DNA of 64,000 bases, taken from assembly GCF_900458815.1 (NCBI RefSeq), contig NZ_UHDZ01000001.1, forward strand, positions 434,001-498,000. Reading direction: 5' to 3'. The notes below the pieces were generated by a model that did no database searches, had not been told where the DNA came from, and saw nothing but the letters and a program-made list of their open reading frames with translations. The position numbers were made by a program, and so were the translations under genes. How positions within the stretch are numbered: position 1 is the first letter of the stretch; every line of letters begins with the position of its first letter. Of this stretch, positions 1 to 9,082 are shown piece by piece. The DNA is from Staphylococcus saccharolyticus (lineage in GTDB: Bacteria; Bacillota; Bacilli; Staphylococcales; Staphylococcaceae).

Positions 1-16
1 GGAGATTGGTAAAATC

Positions 17-988
17 ATGTTTAAAAAGTTAGCAGCAATTTTAGGCTCTACGATCTTTGGAACAGTTTTGTTTGCGAAAAGTAAAAGAGAAAAGAAGCTA
101 TAAAAGTTTTTTACAGGAAAAAATGATTAGAATGTCGAGTATGAAAAAGACATTTGAAAATGTTGAAGATGCCAAGGTAGCATTGGAGGAAACAAAATAC
201 CAAACGGCTGATAAATATAACGGCACGACTTATGAATTTAGTCATAAAGTTAAAATTAGAGATTATTATGGCTCACTTGTATATGTTGTTAATGATCAAG
301 GCCTACCAGATCAATGCACAGTTCTCTATATCCATGGTGGTGCATGGTTCCAAGATCCTCTAAATTATCACTTTGAATATACCGATTTATTGGCTGATAC
401 GCTAAACGCTAAAGTTGTGATGCCGATTTATCCTAAAGTACCTCACAGAGATTATCGTACTACATTTGAGTTATTATCTAAAATTTATAATCGTTTACTA
501 ACTCAAGTGGACGATGCAAAGCAATTAGTTATTATGGGAGATTCAGCAGGTGGTCAAATTGCATTAGCATTTGCCCAAAAATTACAAAAAGAGCAGGTAT
601 CTCAACCAGGTCATATCGTTCTTATTTCACCTGTACTAGATGCAACTTTTGATAATTCTGAAGCAAGAAAATATGAAAAAGAAGATCCGATACTAGGAAT
701 AGAAGGAAGCAAATACTTTGTTAAACTTTGGGCTGGTGATTTACCATTAGATGATTATAAAATGTCGCCCATTAACGGTAATCTTGAAGGGTTAGGCCAT
801 ATCACGATGACAATTGGAACAAAAGAAACATTATATCCAGATGTAGTTAAATTTTCACATATGCTTAATGAAAAGGGAATTAAGCATGAATTCATACTTG
901 GTTATAGTCTGTTTCATATTTATCCTATATTCCCTATACCAGAGCGCAACGTTTCTTAGAGCAACTTAAACGAATTATTGAAGGGTAA
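17..988 (+). pseudogene. Alpha/beta-hydrolase (HSL-type esterase), frameshifted
   Basis: Likely cytoplasmic esterase of the bacterial hormone-sensitive-lipase family; substrate unknown. The ATG at 17 follows GGAG at 1-4 and opens MFKKLAAILG, a short hydrophobic N-terminus. That frame stops near position 100, and the reading continues in another frame (SFLQEKMIRMSS...). HGGAW (oxyanion hole) and GDSAGG (nucleophile Ser) are present, with a plausible acidic residue in TKETLYPD and a His in SLFHIYP. A second frameshift near 947 displaces the tail; the natural end FLEQLKRIIEG stops at 986-988. So there are two one-base lesions, at the N-terminus and just after the catalytic His. The core is well preserved, so decay is recent or the sequence contains errors. 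Confidence 0.75.
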
Positions 989-1074
989 AGTATCCATTTG
1001 AACATGAACCTTAAAATAAAGCATAGATGAATTTAATAACCATCACTATCATAAAAAAATGCGGATTCTTGTTA

Positions 1075-1401
1075 TCAATACTCTTGATAACTCGAATTCG
1101 CATCTTTTATATAATCATCATTTTGATTTTTAGTTTTATTTAAATCTACGGCTTTATAGTTTGAATTTGCAAAAGAGTGGGAATGAGAAGAATTTGATTT
1201 TGCATCACTCGATGATGTTGTTACATCTTCATCACTGTTTCTTGAGGTGTTATTAATATAAGAATGATCGCTATCTAAAACTGAGTTACTCATATCTTTA
1301 CCTTGTAAGCTACCTACAAGAATAAATGCTAAGTAACAACTACAAACAGCTAAAATAATTGCAAGATAGATGCCAACAGCGAGCTTAACTGATTTCTCCA
1401 T
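1075..1401 (-). CDS. Small membrane-anchored hypothetical protein
   Basis: I do not recognise this 108-residue protein. Its ATG is preceded by a strong AGGAGG about 7 bases upstream. Residues about 7-31 form one hydrophobic segment (VGIYLAIILAVCSCYLAFIL). The rest is a polar, Ser/Asn/Asp-rich tail with runs such as TSSSDAKSNSSHSHS, which looks disordered and is probably extracytoplasmic. The gene points away from the capsule operon across an AT-rich gap. It is either a single-pass membrane protein with an extracellular linker or an uncleaved secreted peptide. It is real by its ribosome site and composition; function unknown. Confidence 0.6.
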   Translation of the reverse strand: MEKSVKLAVGIYLAIILAVCSCYLAFILVGSLQGKDMSNSVLDSDHSYINNTSRNSDEDVTTSSSDAKSNSSHSHSFANSNYKAVDLNKTKNQNDDYIKDANSSYQEY

Positions 1402-1863
1402 CTATATCCTCCTAAGGTCGTAGTATCTTACATCTTTAATTTAACATCCCTTCTTTAATCTAATGTAAATTGAGGGTAAAATTCTTATTACTTTACAAAA
1501 TGTATATAATTTCAGTTAAGACACCCACAATTTATTATTCAAATACAGATTTTAGGTAAATAAAAAGTGTTACATATAAGCAATTAATTTACATAAATTT
1601 ACATTATTTTAATATCCAATTAAAATATTTAAAACTGAGTCAATACCAAAATGATAGTCTACTACTAGTTAGAGGAAGATAATTTTTGCAATAAATTTTG
1701 ATAAATTGTATAGATATTATTGATTGTTGATTAAATTTTCATTTAGAATTTAGTTATATTCCAATGTTTTGATTTTTTATAAACGTTCATTCAATTAATT
1801 GGAAATGTTAATGATAGATTACTGACAATTTAATAATACATAAGAAAAGAGAGGTAAGACGGA
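1402..1863. other. AT-rich intergenic region upstream of capB
   Basis: No gene seen. This is the divergent region between the small membrane protein and the capsule operon and should hold both promoters. A TATAAT at 1505-1510 has only a weak -35 (TTCTTA at 1482-1487, 17-base spacing). I see no clear operator. The 355 bases after it to the capB start suggest a long leader or a second, unseen promoter. Confidence 0.4.
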
Positions 1864-3021
1864 TTGATTCTCATTATGGTGTGTGTCGTGTTGATTCTCT
1901 GGCTAGGAATTAAAGAAAAAAATCGTCATGCGAATCGACTAAAGAAAATCCCTTTGCGAATTAACATTAATGGAATTCGAGGGAAATCGACAATTACTCG
2001 AATGGCTTTTAGTGTTCTTCGTGAAGATCATTATAAAGTAATTGGTAAAACGACAGGAACCGATGCAAGAATGATGTACTGGTTCACTGAAAAAGAATAT
2101 CCGGTTATTAGAAAACCTCAAGGTGCTAATATCGGTGAACAGCGTGATATTATTCGAAAGGTTGTTAAGCAAAAGGCAAACGCACTTGTTAATGAGTGTA
2201 TGGCCGTAAACCCTGACTACCAAATTACATTTCAAAAAGATTTAGTAAAAGCAAATATAGGCGTTATTGTTAATGTGATGGAAGATCATATGGATGTTTT
2301 AGGTCCAACACTTAAAGATGTAGCACAGGCTTTTACTGCGACGATTCCATACAATGGGAAACTCGTTGTCATGAAAGATGAATATACAAAATTCTTTGCA
2401 AAAGAAGCAAAAAAACGAAATTCGGAATTAATCGTTGTAGACAAAGATGAAATCCCCGAATCATACTTAAGAGAATTTGATTATTTGGTATTTCCAGATA
2501 ATGTAGCTATTGTTTTAGGCATCGCGCAAGCTATAGGTGTAGATTATGAAACTGCTCTACAAGGTATGTTAAATGCGCCAGCCGATCCAGGTGCTGTGAG
2601 AATTAAGTATTTCCATGCAAATAACACAAAAAATGTATTTGTTAATGCATTCGCAGCTAATGAACCACAATCAACTAAAGCTATTTTAAATAAGGTTGAA
2701 TCATACAATTATCCTTATCGTAAGAAAATAGTTATTCTAAATTGTCGTTCAGATAGGGTTGATCGAACACAATTATTTGTTGAAAACTTTTTAGAAGACG
2801 TCGATTACGATGTTTTAATTTGTACTGGTAAAAGTACGCAAATGGTTTCTAATTTGATGGAAACTATGTCAGAAAAGAAATATTTAAATTTTGAAGGACA
2901 AGACTTTTCAGAAATTGAAAAAGGAATTCTACATGAAGCAGACAATGCGCTTGTCTTTTGTGTAGGCAACATCCACGGCCCGGGTGGAAGAATAGCGGAA
3001 TTCATAGAAGGGATAGAATAA
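1864..3021 (+). CDS. capB: Poly-gamma-glutamate synthase subunit CapB/PgsB
   Basis: ATP-dependent amide ligase of the poly-gamma-glutamate polymerase; it acts at the membrane with CapC and links glutamates through the gamma-carboxyl. It has 385 residues, close to family length. A hydrophobic N-terminus is followed by a nucleotide-binding loop GIRGKST at residues 37-43, typical of the Mur-ligase/folylpolyglutamate-synthase fold. Later come NVMEDHMDVLG and the C-terminal NIHGPGG. The start is TTG at 1864, behind GAGAGGTAAG. It opens a tightly packed operon: capC begins one base after its stop. The polymer shields some staphylococci and Bacillus anthracis from immune attack and salt (known for the family). 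Confidence 0.93.
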   Translation: MILIMVCVVLILWLGIKEKNRHANRLKKIPLRININGIRGKSTITRMAFSVLREDHYKVIGKTTGTDARMMYWFTEKEYPVIRKPQGANIGEQRDIIRKVVKQKANALVNECMAVNPDYQITFQKDLVKANIGVIVNVMEDHMDVLGPTLKDVAQAFTATIPYNGKLVVMKDEYTKFFAKEAKKRNSELIVVDKDEIPESYLREFDYLVFPDNVAIVLGIAQAIGVDYETALQGMLNAPADPGAVRIKYFHANNTKNVFVNAFAANEPQSTKAILNKVESYNYPYRKKIVILNCRSDRVDRTQLFVENFLEDVDYDVLICTGKSTQMVSNLMETMSEKKYLNFEGQDFSEIEKGILHEADNALVFCVGNIHGPGGRIAEFIEGIE

Positions 3022-3022
3022 A

Positions 3023-3475
3023 ATGATAGGTTCAGAGTTATATTTCTCCTTATTCGTAGGTGTGGTTCTCAGTTTAATATTTGCTGAGAAGTTTGGTATT
3101 AACCCAGCAGGACTAGTTGTACCAGGTTATTTAGCTTTAATTTTTGATCAACCAGTGATGCTATTATCAGTATTGATTATTAGCTGTTTAACATTTTTTA
3201 TTGTTAATAATGGTATTAGTAAATGGGTAATCTTATACGGAAGAAGAAAATTCGCAGCAATGATTTTAACAGGGATGGTACTAAAGTTTATCTTTGATCT
3301 CCTTTATCCGTTAACACCATTTGAAATGGTTGAAGTATCAGGTATAGGTGTTGTTATTCCAGGAATCATTGCCAATACGATTCAAAAACAGGGTGTAGTG
3401 ATTACACTTTCAACTACAATGTTATTAACGTGTATTACTTATGTCATCTTGTTTTTATATAGTTTCATCAACTAA
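3023..3475 (+). CDS. capC: Poly-gamma-glutamate synthesis membrane protein CapC/PgsC
   Basis: Integral membrane partner of CapB. The 150 residues form about four to five hydrophobic segments, beginning LYFSLFVGVVLSLIFAEKFG. The motif GINPAGLVVPGYLAL is characteristic of PgsC. The ATG at 3023 lies one base after the capB stop, so the two are probably translationally coupled. Its position between capB and capA matches cap/pgs operons in S. epidermidis and Bacillus. No oddities seen. Confidence 0.93.
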   Translation: MIGSELYFSLFVGVVLSLIFAEKFGINPAGLVVPGYLALIFDQPVMLLSVLIISCLTFFIVNNGISKWVILYGRRKFAAMILTGMVLKFIFDLLYPLTPFEMVEVSGIGVVIPGIIANTIQKQGVVITLSTTMLLTCITYVILFLYSFIN

Positions 3476-3498
3476 TCACGAACAAGGAGCGCGTAATA

Positions 3499-4572
3499 AT
3501 GAAAAAGAATAAACGATTATCGCCCAGGGAGTGGTTACTTAAACAGTCGAAAAGGCATAAAAGAAGAAATACACTTTCTACGGCAATCGTGCTTTTAATA
3601 GCTTTAATTTTATTGATATTTGCAGTTAGGGCAATACATGTCGATCCTGTTAAAAGTGATGCCAAAAGTGGAAATAGTATTCGACTTACGTATTTAGGCG
3701 ATATTACTTTAAACAAACATATTCGTCAAAATAACTTAAATGAAGTATTTAAAGGAGTTCGAGATGCTTTAGATCATAGTGATTTCTCTACTGGTTCACT
3801 TATAGTTAATGAATTTTCAAAGAATCAAAAGGAAGATATGAATAAGAATTTAGAAAATATTATGTTTTTACGCAAGCATAATATTAAAAGTGTAAACTTG
3901 ATTAATGAATCAATTGATAACATTCAAGCTACAGCTTTAATGAGAAAGGTTGATTCTCAAGCAGGCTATAACTTTTTAACAGGTAACGGTTCAAACCCAA
4001 TCAATAGTAAAACGGTTCAACAAAATGTTAAAGGAAAGAAAATAGCGAATGTCTCATTTACGGATATTGAGTCTAATTATACAAAATCTTTAAAGAATAC
4101 GACTTCAATTAGCCTAGATCCAGATATTTTCTATCCTTTAATCAAAAAATTAAAGGAAAACAACAACTATGTCGTTGTAAATGTTGATTGGGGTATTCCT
4201 AACGAACGAAATGTGACGACAAGACAAAAAGAATATGCCCATGCATTAGCTGATGCAGGTGCAGATGTAATTATTGGTCATAATTCGGTTGTACAAAGAG
4301 TAGAAAAATACAAACACACACCCATCTTTTATAGTTTAGGTAATACGACATCAGATGATTTCTTATCTAAAAATCAAAAAGGAATGGTCGTGCAACAAGA
4401 TTGGAACGGAGCGCATAACAAATTCCATATCACACCAATTCAATCAAAAGATGGAAAAATCTCTAAAGATGATATGAACAAGATGGATCACGTACGATTC
4501 AAGAATAATATCAAAGATAAATCTATTGACCTAAAATCTGATAATAGTGGAGGTTATACGTTTGAATATTAA
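3499..4572 (+). CDS. capA: Poly-gamma-glutamate capsule protein CapA/PgsA
   Basis: Membrane-anchored subunit thought to help polymer synthesis or export. It has 357 residues with ATG at 3499 and ribosome site AAGGAGCG. A basic N-terminal cytoplasmic stretch (about residues 1-32) is followed by one membrane span, about 33-50, then an extracytoplasmic domain of the PGA_cap (metallophosphatase-like) family. Visible family signatures are LTYLGDITLNKHI near residue 70 and DVIIGHNSVVQ near 260. Its final codons overlap the TTG start of the small capE. Intact, with codon use like its neighbours. Confidence 0.92.
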   Translation: MKKNKRLSPREWLLKQSKRHKRRNTLSTAIVLLIALILLIFAVRAIHVDPVKSDAKSGNSIRLTYLGDITLNKHIRQNNLNEVFKGVRDALDHSDFSTGSLIVNEFSKNQKEDMNKNLENIMFLRKHNIKSVNLINESIDNIQATALMRKVDSQAGYNFLTGNGSNPINSKTVQQNVKGKKIANVSFTDIESNYTKSLKNTTSISLDPDIFYPLIKKLKENNNYVVVNVDWGIPNERNVTTRQKEYAHALADAGADVIIGHNSVVQRVEKYKHTPIFYSLGNTTSDDFLSKNQKGMVVQQDWNGAHNKFHITPIQSKDGKISKDDMNKMDHVRFKNNIKDKSIDLKSDNSGGYTFEY

Positions 4573-4723
4573 AAAGCACTGGTTACCAATAGTTGTTGTT
4601 ATTGTCGTAATTGTTATCTTTTTATTAGTAACTTTTGCAAGAGCAAATGAAGGCTTAGATACTTATGAACAACATGAATTGAAAACTGGAGAACAGCAAT
4701 ATCTTTCAAAAGGGGCAAGCTAA
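4562..4723 (+). CDS. capE: Small capsule membrane peptide CapE/PgsE
   Basis: A 53-residue protein starting at TTG 4562, inside the last codons of capA (11-base overlap in a different frame), and stopping 2 bases before capD. It has one membrane span (PIVVVIVVIVIFLLVTF, about residues 9-25) and a short polar tail. Small single-span proteins at this place in cap/pgs operons (CapE/PgsE) support polymer production in Bacillus; assignment here is by position, size and topology. The alternative, chance overlap, is unlikely given the tight packing and good reading frame. Confidence 0.75.
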   Translation: MNIKKHWLPIVVVIVVIVIFLLVTFARANEGLDTYEQHELKTGEQQYLSKGAS

Positions 4724-4725
4724 GT

Positions 4726-6330
4726 ATGAATATATATAATAAAGTGACCTTAAGTGTCATTTTAGTTATAACCATTGTCATTTCGTTCCTTTTTTATTTC
4801 TTTACAACAGAAAAAAAAGTGGACAAAGACACACTATATGAAAATAAAATCATCAATCATAAACAATCAGGCAATCAGAAGAATTACGGTGTAGCCTCTA
4901 ATAATAAAATCGCTATGAAAGTCGGTAACAAAATTATTGAAGATGGAGGTAATGCTGTCGATGCCGCTGAAGGTGTAGCATATGCTTTAGCTGTAACTGA
5001 ACCACATTCATCTGGATTAGGCGGTGGTGGTGCTACACTAACGTATAATGGTAAAGATGGTGAAACACCTAAAGCTTACGAATATAAAACGATGTCTTCT
5101 TATAATTATAAGCAAGGCGATAAAATTGGTGTTCCAGGTCTTGTTAGAGGAATGCATGATATGCATGAAAAAGAAGGAAAAATGGATGAAAAGAAAATCT
5201 TTAACTATGTTATTCCTTTAGCTGAGGATGGTTTTGAAGTAGATTCAGAATTAGAAAGAAGTTTAAAATTATATGGAAGAAAAATAGATCATAATTCTCC
5301 ATTCTACAAAGGATCTAAAAGTGTACGTGAAGGGGATATTGTTAAACAAGATCACCTTGCAGATACATTGAAAAAGATTCGTGATAAAGGACCTGATTAC
5401 TTCTACAAAGATGTAGGCAAGAGTATATCGAAACAACTAGATAATAAATTAACGGAAAAAGACTTTACAACATTCAGAACAGAACAAAAAGAACCAGTCA
5501 GTGTTGACTATAAAAATAATAAAGTATACTCTGCACCTAATCCATTGAGTGGTACATTAATGCTTCAAGGTTTAAAAATAGATGAAAAAGAAAATCAAGA
5601 TATCTCAGATCGAAATAACTTTATTACTGCAATGATTAAATCTCGTGATTTAATGTATCAAAATAGAGATATAGTTAGTGGTTCTGAACCAAGCAATGAA
5701 CAATATCTTTCAGATGATTATTTACTAGGACAGTTAAATAAAGTTAATGTTGGCGGTAATACAGATAATGGCAGTGATTTTAATCAAATCAGAACAGATA
5801 ATACTAGTACGACGCACTTTGTTGTGATTGATAAACAAGGTAAGCTTGTAAGTACAACTAATACACTATCAAGTTATTTTGGTTCAGGGGACTATGTTAA
5901 AGAAGGATTTTACATGAATAACTCACTAGGGGATTTTTCTAAGAATGCTGCAAGTCCTAACTATGGAGAGCCTCATAAAGCACCAAGATCATTTATTTCA
6001 CCATCTATTATTGTTGGTCCCAATTTCTATATGGGTATAGGTACACCTGGTGGTAACAAAATCCCAACAATCTTGAATGAAGTGATTGTTGACTATGTGA
6101 ATGGTAATGGCACACTTCAAGAGTCAATCAATAAACCTAGATTTTACAATGATGGTGGTACTATCTTTTATGAAAATGCGATGAATGATGAAGATATCAA
6201 TATTTTTAAAGGTCTCGGTTATGGTGTTCAAGAAAAGCATAATGACCCTAACTTTGGTAGTGTCCAAGGCGCAGTCTATGATAAAAATAAGAAATCTGTT
6301 GACGTTGGTCATGATGTTGGTAACCGATAA
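4726..6330 (+). CDS. capD: Capsule gamma-glutamyltransferase/depolymerase CapD
   Basis: Gamma-glutamyltranspeptidase-family enzyme that trims the polymer and, in B. anthracis, attaches it to peptidoglycan. It has 534 residues: an N-terminal signal-anchor (about 8-27), the large-subunit region with NAVDAAEGVAYALAVTEPHSSGLGGG, and the autocleavage site in TSTTHFVV. Thr362, just before Thr363-His364, is the expected nucleophile. A glycine-rich MGIGTPGGNK lies near the C-terminus. It is last in the operon and followed by a terminator hairpin. The presence of capD means the operon has all five parts needed to make and anchor a capsule. Confidence 0.93.
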   Translation: MNIYNKVTLSVILVITIVISFLFYFFTTEKKVDKDTLYENKIINHKQSGNQKNYGVASNNKIAMKVGNKIIEDGGNAVDAAEGVAYALAVTEPHSSGLGGGGATLTYNGKDGETPKAYEYKTMSSYNYKQGDKIGVPGLVRGMHDMHEKEGKMDEKKIFNYVIPLAEDGFEVDSELERSLKLYGRKIDHNSPFYKGSKSVREGDIVKQDHLADTLKKIRDKGPDYFYKDVGKSISKQLDNKLTEKDFTTFRTEQKEPVSVDYKNNKVYSAPNPLSGTLMLQGLKIDEKENQDISDRNNFITAMIKSRDLMYQNRDIVSGSEPSNEQYLSDDYLLGQLNKVNVGGNTDNGSDFNQIRTDNTSTTHFVVIDKQGKLVSTTNTLSSYFGSGDYVKEGFYMNNSLGDFSKNAASPNYGEPHKAPRSFISPSIIVGPNFYMGIGTPGGNKIPTILNEVIVDYVNGNGTLQESINKPRFYNDGGTIFYENAMNDEDINIFKGLGYGVQEKHNDPNFGSVQGAVYDKNKKSVDVGHDVGNR

Positions 6331-6352
6331 AAATTCAATATCAAGATAGGAC

Positions 6353-6396
6353 AAGCACATTAAGAGTTAAATGAAGATAACTTTTAATGTGCTTTT
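6353..6396 (+). terminator. Rho-independent terminator of the cap operon
   Basis: The inverted repeat AAGCACATTAA...TTAATGTGCTT is followed by a T run, 22 bases after the capD stop. Confidence 0.85.
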
Positions 6397-6510
6397 TAAA
6401 ATGAAGTGGTTAAAATATCCAACTTTAAATTGGAAGTTACATATTTTCAATTTTTAGATGTTTTTTTAAATAAAAAATGAGCTATTTTAAGAAAATTATA
6501 TGATATATGT

Positions 6511-6524
6511 TGTAAGCGTATACA
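6511..6524 (+). promoter_or_regulatory. cre-like / LacI-family operator upstream of rbsU
   Basis: TGTAAGCGTATACA matches the catabolite-responsive consensus TGWNANCGNTNWCA at all but one fixed position. It is near-palindromic and lies 72 bases before the rbsU start. It could bind CcpA or a LacI-type ribose repressor; no rbsR gene is in the window, so I cannot choose between them. Confidence 0.55.
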
Positions 6525-6596
6525 GGTAAAAGGATTAGTAGTATGATGATTGAGTGAAAGTTTTAGATACATATTATAAAAATTTAGAGGTGGCAT

Positions 6597-7478
6597 ATGG
6601 ACTTTATAGCAATTTTAATAGGATTAGGACCTCTTTTAGGTTGGGGACTTTTCCCTACAATCGCTTCAAAATTTGGGGGACGACCAGTCAATCAAATCTT
6701 TGGTGCAACGGTAGGTACGCTAATCTTTGCAATCATCTTAGCCTTGTTTAAAGGTATTGGGTTACCTGGAGGTATGGCTTTAGTATTCTCACTTATCTCA
6801 GGTGCTGGTTGGGCATTTGGTCAAATTATTACGTTTGAAGCATTTGAGTTGGTCGGCTCTTCAAGAGCAATGTCAATTACTACGGCATTTCAATTGCTAG
6901 GTGCTTCATTATGGGGCGTTTTCGCTTTAGGTAATTGGCCTGGTATAGCAAATAAAATTGTCGGTTTCTTAGCATTAGTTGTTATTTTAATTGGAGCACG
7001 TATGACTGTGTGGACTGAAACAAAAGAACAAGAATTTAGTAAAAATCTTAGAAGTGCGGTCATTTTATTATTAATAGGTGAAATTGGTTACTGGATTTAT
7101 TCATCTGCTCCACAAGCAACGGATATTGGTGGATTTAAGGCGTTTTTACCTCAAGCAATTGGCATGGTCATTGTGGCAGTTATTTATGGCTTTGTGAATA
7201 TGTCAAAAGGTAATGTATTTAAGGAAGTAGTAAGTTGGAAGCAAGTAATCTCAGGATTTTTCTTTGCATTTGCTGCTTTAACATATTTAATTTCAGCACA
7301 ACCTAATATGAATGGTTTAGCAACAGGATTTGTATTATCGCAAACATCTGTGGTTCTTGCTACTTTAACTGGGATTTTCTTTTTAAATCAAAAGAAAACA
7401 TCAAAAGAATTAATGATTACTATTGTGGGGTTAGTCTTAATATTAGTAGCAGCATCAATAACAGTATTTATAAAATAA
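6597..7478 (+). CDS. rbsU: Ribose uptake protein RbsU (GRP family)
   Basis: Sugar importer of the glucose/ribose uptake (GRP/DMT) family; takes up ribose for RbsD and RbsK. Its 293 residues comprise about ten hydrophobic segments. FIAILIGLGPLLGWGLFPT at the N-terminus and the GGRPVNQ loop are typical of staphylococcal RbsU/GlcU proteins. The start is ATG 6597 behind AGAGGTGG. It leads a three-gene operon, with rbsD 21 bases downstream. The order U-D-K differs from rbsK-rbsD-rbsU as I recall it in S. aureus. A GlcU-type glucose permease is the main alternative, but the neighbours argue for ribose. Confidence 0.85.
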   Translation: MDFIAILIGLGPLLGWGLFPTIASKFGGRPVNQIFGATVGTLIFAIILALFKGIGLPGGMALVFSLISGAGWAFGQIITFEAFELVGSSRAMSITTAFQLLGASLWGVFALGNWPGIANKIVGFLALVVILIGARMTVWTETKEQEFSKNLRSAVILLLIGEIGYWIYSSAPQATDIGGFKAFLPQAIGMVIVAVIYGFVNMSKGNVFKEVVSWKQVISGFFFAFAALTYLISAQPNMNGLATGFVLSQTSVVLATLTGIFFLNQKKTSKELMITIVGLVLILVAASITVFIK

Positions 7479-7499
7479 TAGAGTGAAAGGTTGAAATTT

Positions 7500-7904
7500 A
7501 TGAAAAAGACAACAGTATTAAATAGCCATGTTTCACAAGCAATCTCAACATTAGGTCACTTTGATTTATTAACTATCAATGATGCGGGCATGCCCATTCC
7601 TAACGATAGTCATCGTATTGATTTAGCAGTGACGAAAGAACTACCACGCTTTATTGGTGTGCTAGAAAATGTGCTTACTGAAATGAAAATACAGAAAATG
7701 TACTTAGCTGAAGAAATTAAAACGCATAATGCGAGTCAGTTAAAAGCGATTAAGCAACTCATCTCTGAAAATGTTGAAATTGAATTTATTGCACATTCAG
7801 AGATGAAAGCCATGCTAAAGTCACCATTAAATAAAGGAAATATACGTACCGGAGAAATTACACTGTATTCAAATATTGTATTAGAATCGAACGTAACATT
7901 CTAA
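7500..7904 (+). CDS. rbsD: D-ribose pyranase RbsD
   Basis: Converts beta-D-ribopyranose to the furanose form used by ribokinase. It has 134 residues from ATG 7500, the usual family length. This start is chosen over an in-frame TTG at 7491 because AAAGG ends just before 7491, which is ideal spacing for 7500. Family motifs: N-terminal [20 protein letters not shown] containing the catalytic His region, GMPIP, and the C-terminal [14 protein letters not shown]. It sits between the transporter and the kinase. Intact. Confidence 0.9.
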   Translation: MKKTTVLNSHVSQAISTLGHFDLLTINDAGMPIPNDSHRIDLAVTKELPRFIGVLENVLTEMKIQKMYLAEEIKTHNASQLKAIKQLISENVEIEFIAHSEMKAMLKSPLNKGNIRTGEITLYSNIVLESNVTF

Positions 7905-7942
7905 TTAAAATGATTTTTTAAAGCCAAATTAAAGAAGGTGTT

Positions 7943-8872
7943 ATGACAATGAACAAGAATAAAGTCATAGTCGTAGGTTCAACAAATGTAGATAAATTTC
8001 TTAATGTTAAACGTTTTCCAAAGCCTGGAGAAACGTTACATATTAATCAAGCTCAACGTGAATTTGGTGGAGGAAAAGGTGCCAATCAAGCGATTGCAGC
8101 TGGTCGATTAGCAGCGGATACTACGTTTATTAGTAAAGTTGGTACAGATGGCAATGCACAGTTTATCATTGAAGATTTTGCAAAGGCTCAAATCAATACA
8201 AATTATATATTAATCTCAGAAGATGAAGAGACTGGACAAGCATTTATTACTGTCAATGAGGAAGGACAAAATACGATACTTGTTTATGGTGGTGCGAATA
8301 TGACTTTAAGTGCTACTGATGTTGATAAGAACAAGGAAGCGTTTAGTGATGCAGATTACGTGGTTGCCCAACTAGAAATACCAATTGAAGCCATTGAACA
8401 GGCTTTTAAAATTGCACGTGAGCATAAAGTGACTACCGTATTAAATCCAGCTCCAGCGGTTGAATTGCCTAAGTCTTTACTATCATTGACTGATATCATT
8501 ATTCCTAATGAAACAGAAGCGGAATTGTTATCTGGTATCTCAATTCATAGTGAAAAAAATATGCATCAAACTGTAGCGTATTTTCTTAATTTAGGCATAT
8601 CAACTGTCTTAATTACACTAGGTGAACAAGGAACGTACTATGCGACTAAAAATGAAGCTAAAATGATTCCTGCATGTAGCGTTAAAGCAGTGGATACTAC
8701 AGCAGCAGGGGATACTTTTATTGGCGCACTTGTAAGTGAATTAAAACCGGATCTTAGCAACATTAAAGAAGCAATTATATTTGCTAATCAAGCATCATCA
8801 CTCACAGTTCAAAGAAAAGGTGCTCAAGTTTCGATTCCAACACGGCTAGAAGTACAAGAAGCATATCATTAA
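7943..8872 (+). CDS. rbsK: Ribokinase RbsK
   Basis: PfkB-family kinase making ribose-5-phosphate. The 309 residues carry the N-terminal substrate motif FGGGKGANQA and the C-terminal ATP/anion-hole motif DTTAAGDTFIGAL with the catalytic Asp. NETEAELL is also present. ATG 7943 and ATG 7949 are both possible; the ribosome site GAAGG fits 7949 slightly better. It is last of the rbs operon, with no obvious strong terminator before the xylulokinase remnant about 200 bases on. Confidence 0.9.
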   Translation: MTMNKNKVIVVGSTNVDKFLNVKRFPKPGETLHINQAQREFGGGKGANQAIAAGRLAADTTFISKVGTDGNAQFIIEDFAKAQINTNYILISEDEETGQAFITVNEEGQNTILVYGGANMTLSATDVDKNKEAFSDADYVVAQLEIPIEAIEQAFKIAREHKVTTVLNPAPAVELPKSLLSLTDIIIPNETEAELLSGISIHSEKNMHQTVAYFLNLGISTVLITLGEQGTYYATKNEAKMIPACSVKAVDTTAAGDTFIGALVSELKPDLSNIKEAIIFANQASSLTVQRKGAQVSIPTRLEVQEAYH

Positions 8873-9082
8873 ATTGTTAACTATAAAGGTGGGGCATAAT
8901 TACATGTCCTAGCTTTGTTACGTATTTCATTTCATAAATATTCATTGTTTAGTGGGAGTTATATTGTAAACGTACTATTATAAATGTTAGGCGTTTAAAG
9001 GTTGAATTAGCTGTTAAACCATATATGATATAGATATACATAGAGAATAAATTGTAGATCATTAAATAAAGGGGGAACAAAG

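Noticed and set aside
1939..2235. Reading frames opposite capB, pfoR-like, gntP and other genes
   Set aside because: They lie fully inside strong genes, lack ribosome sites and look like antisense shadows.
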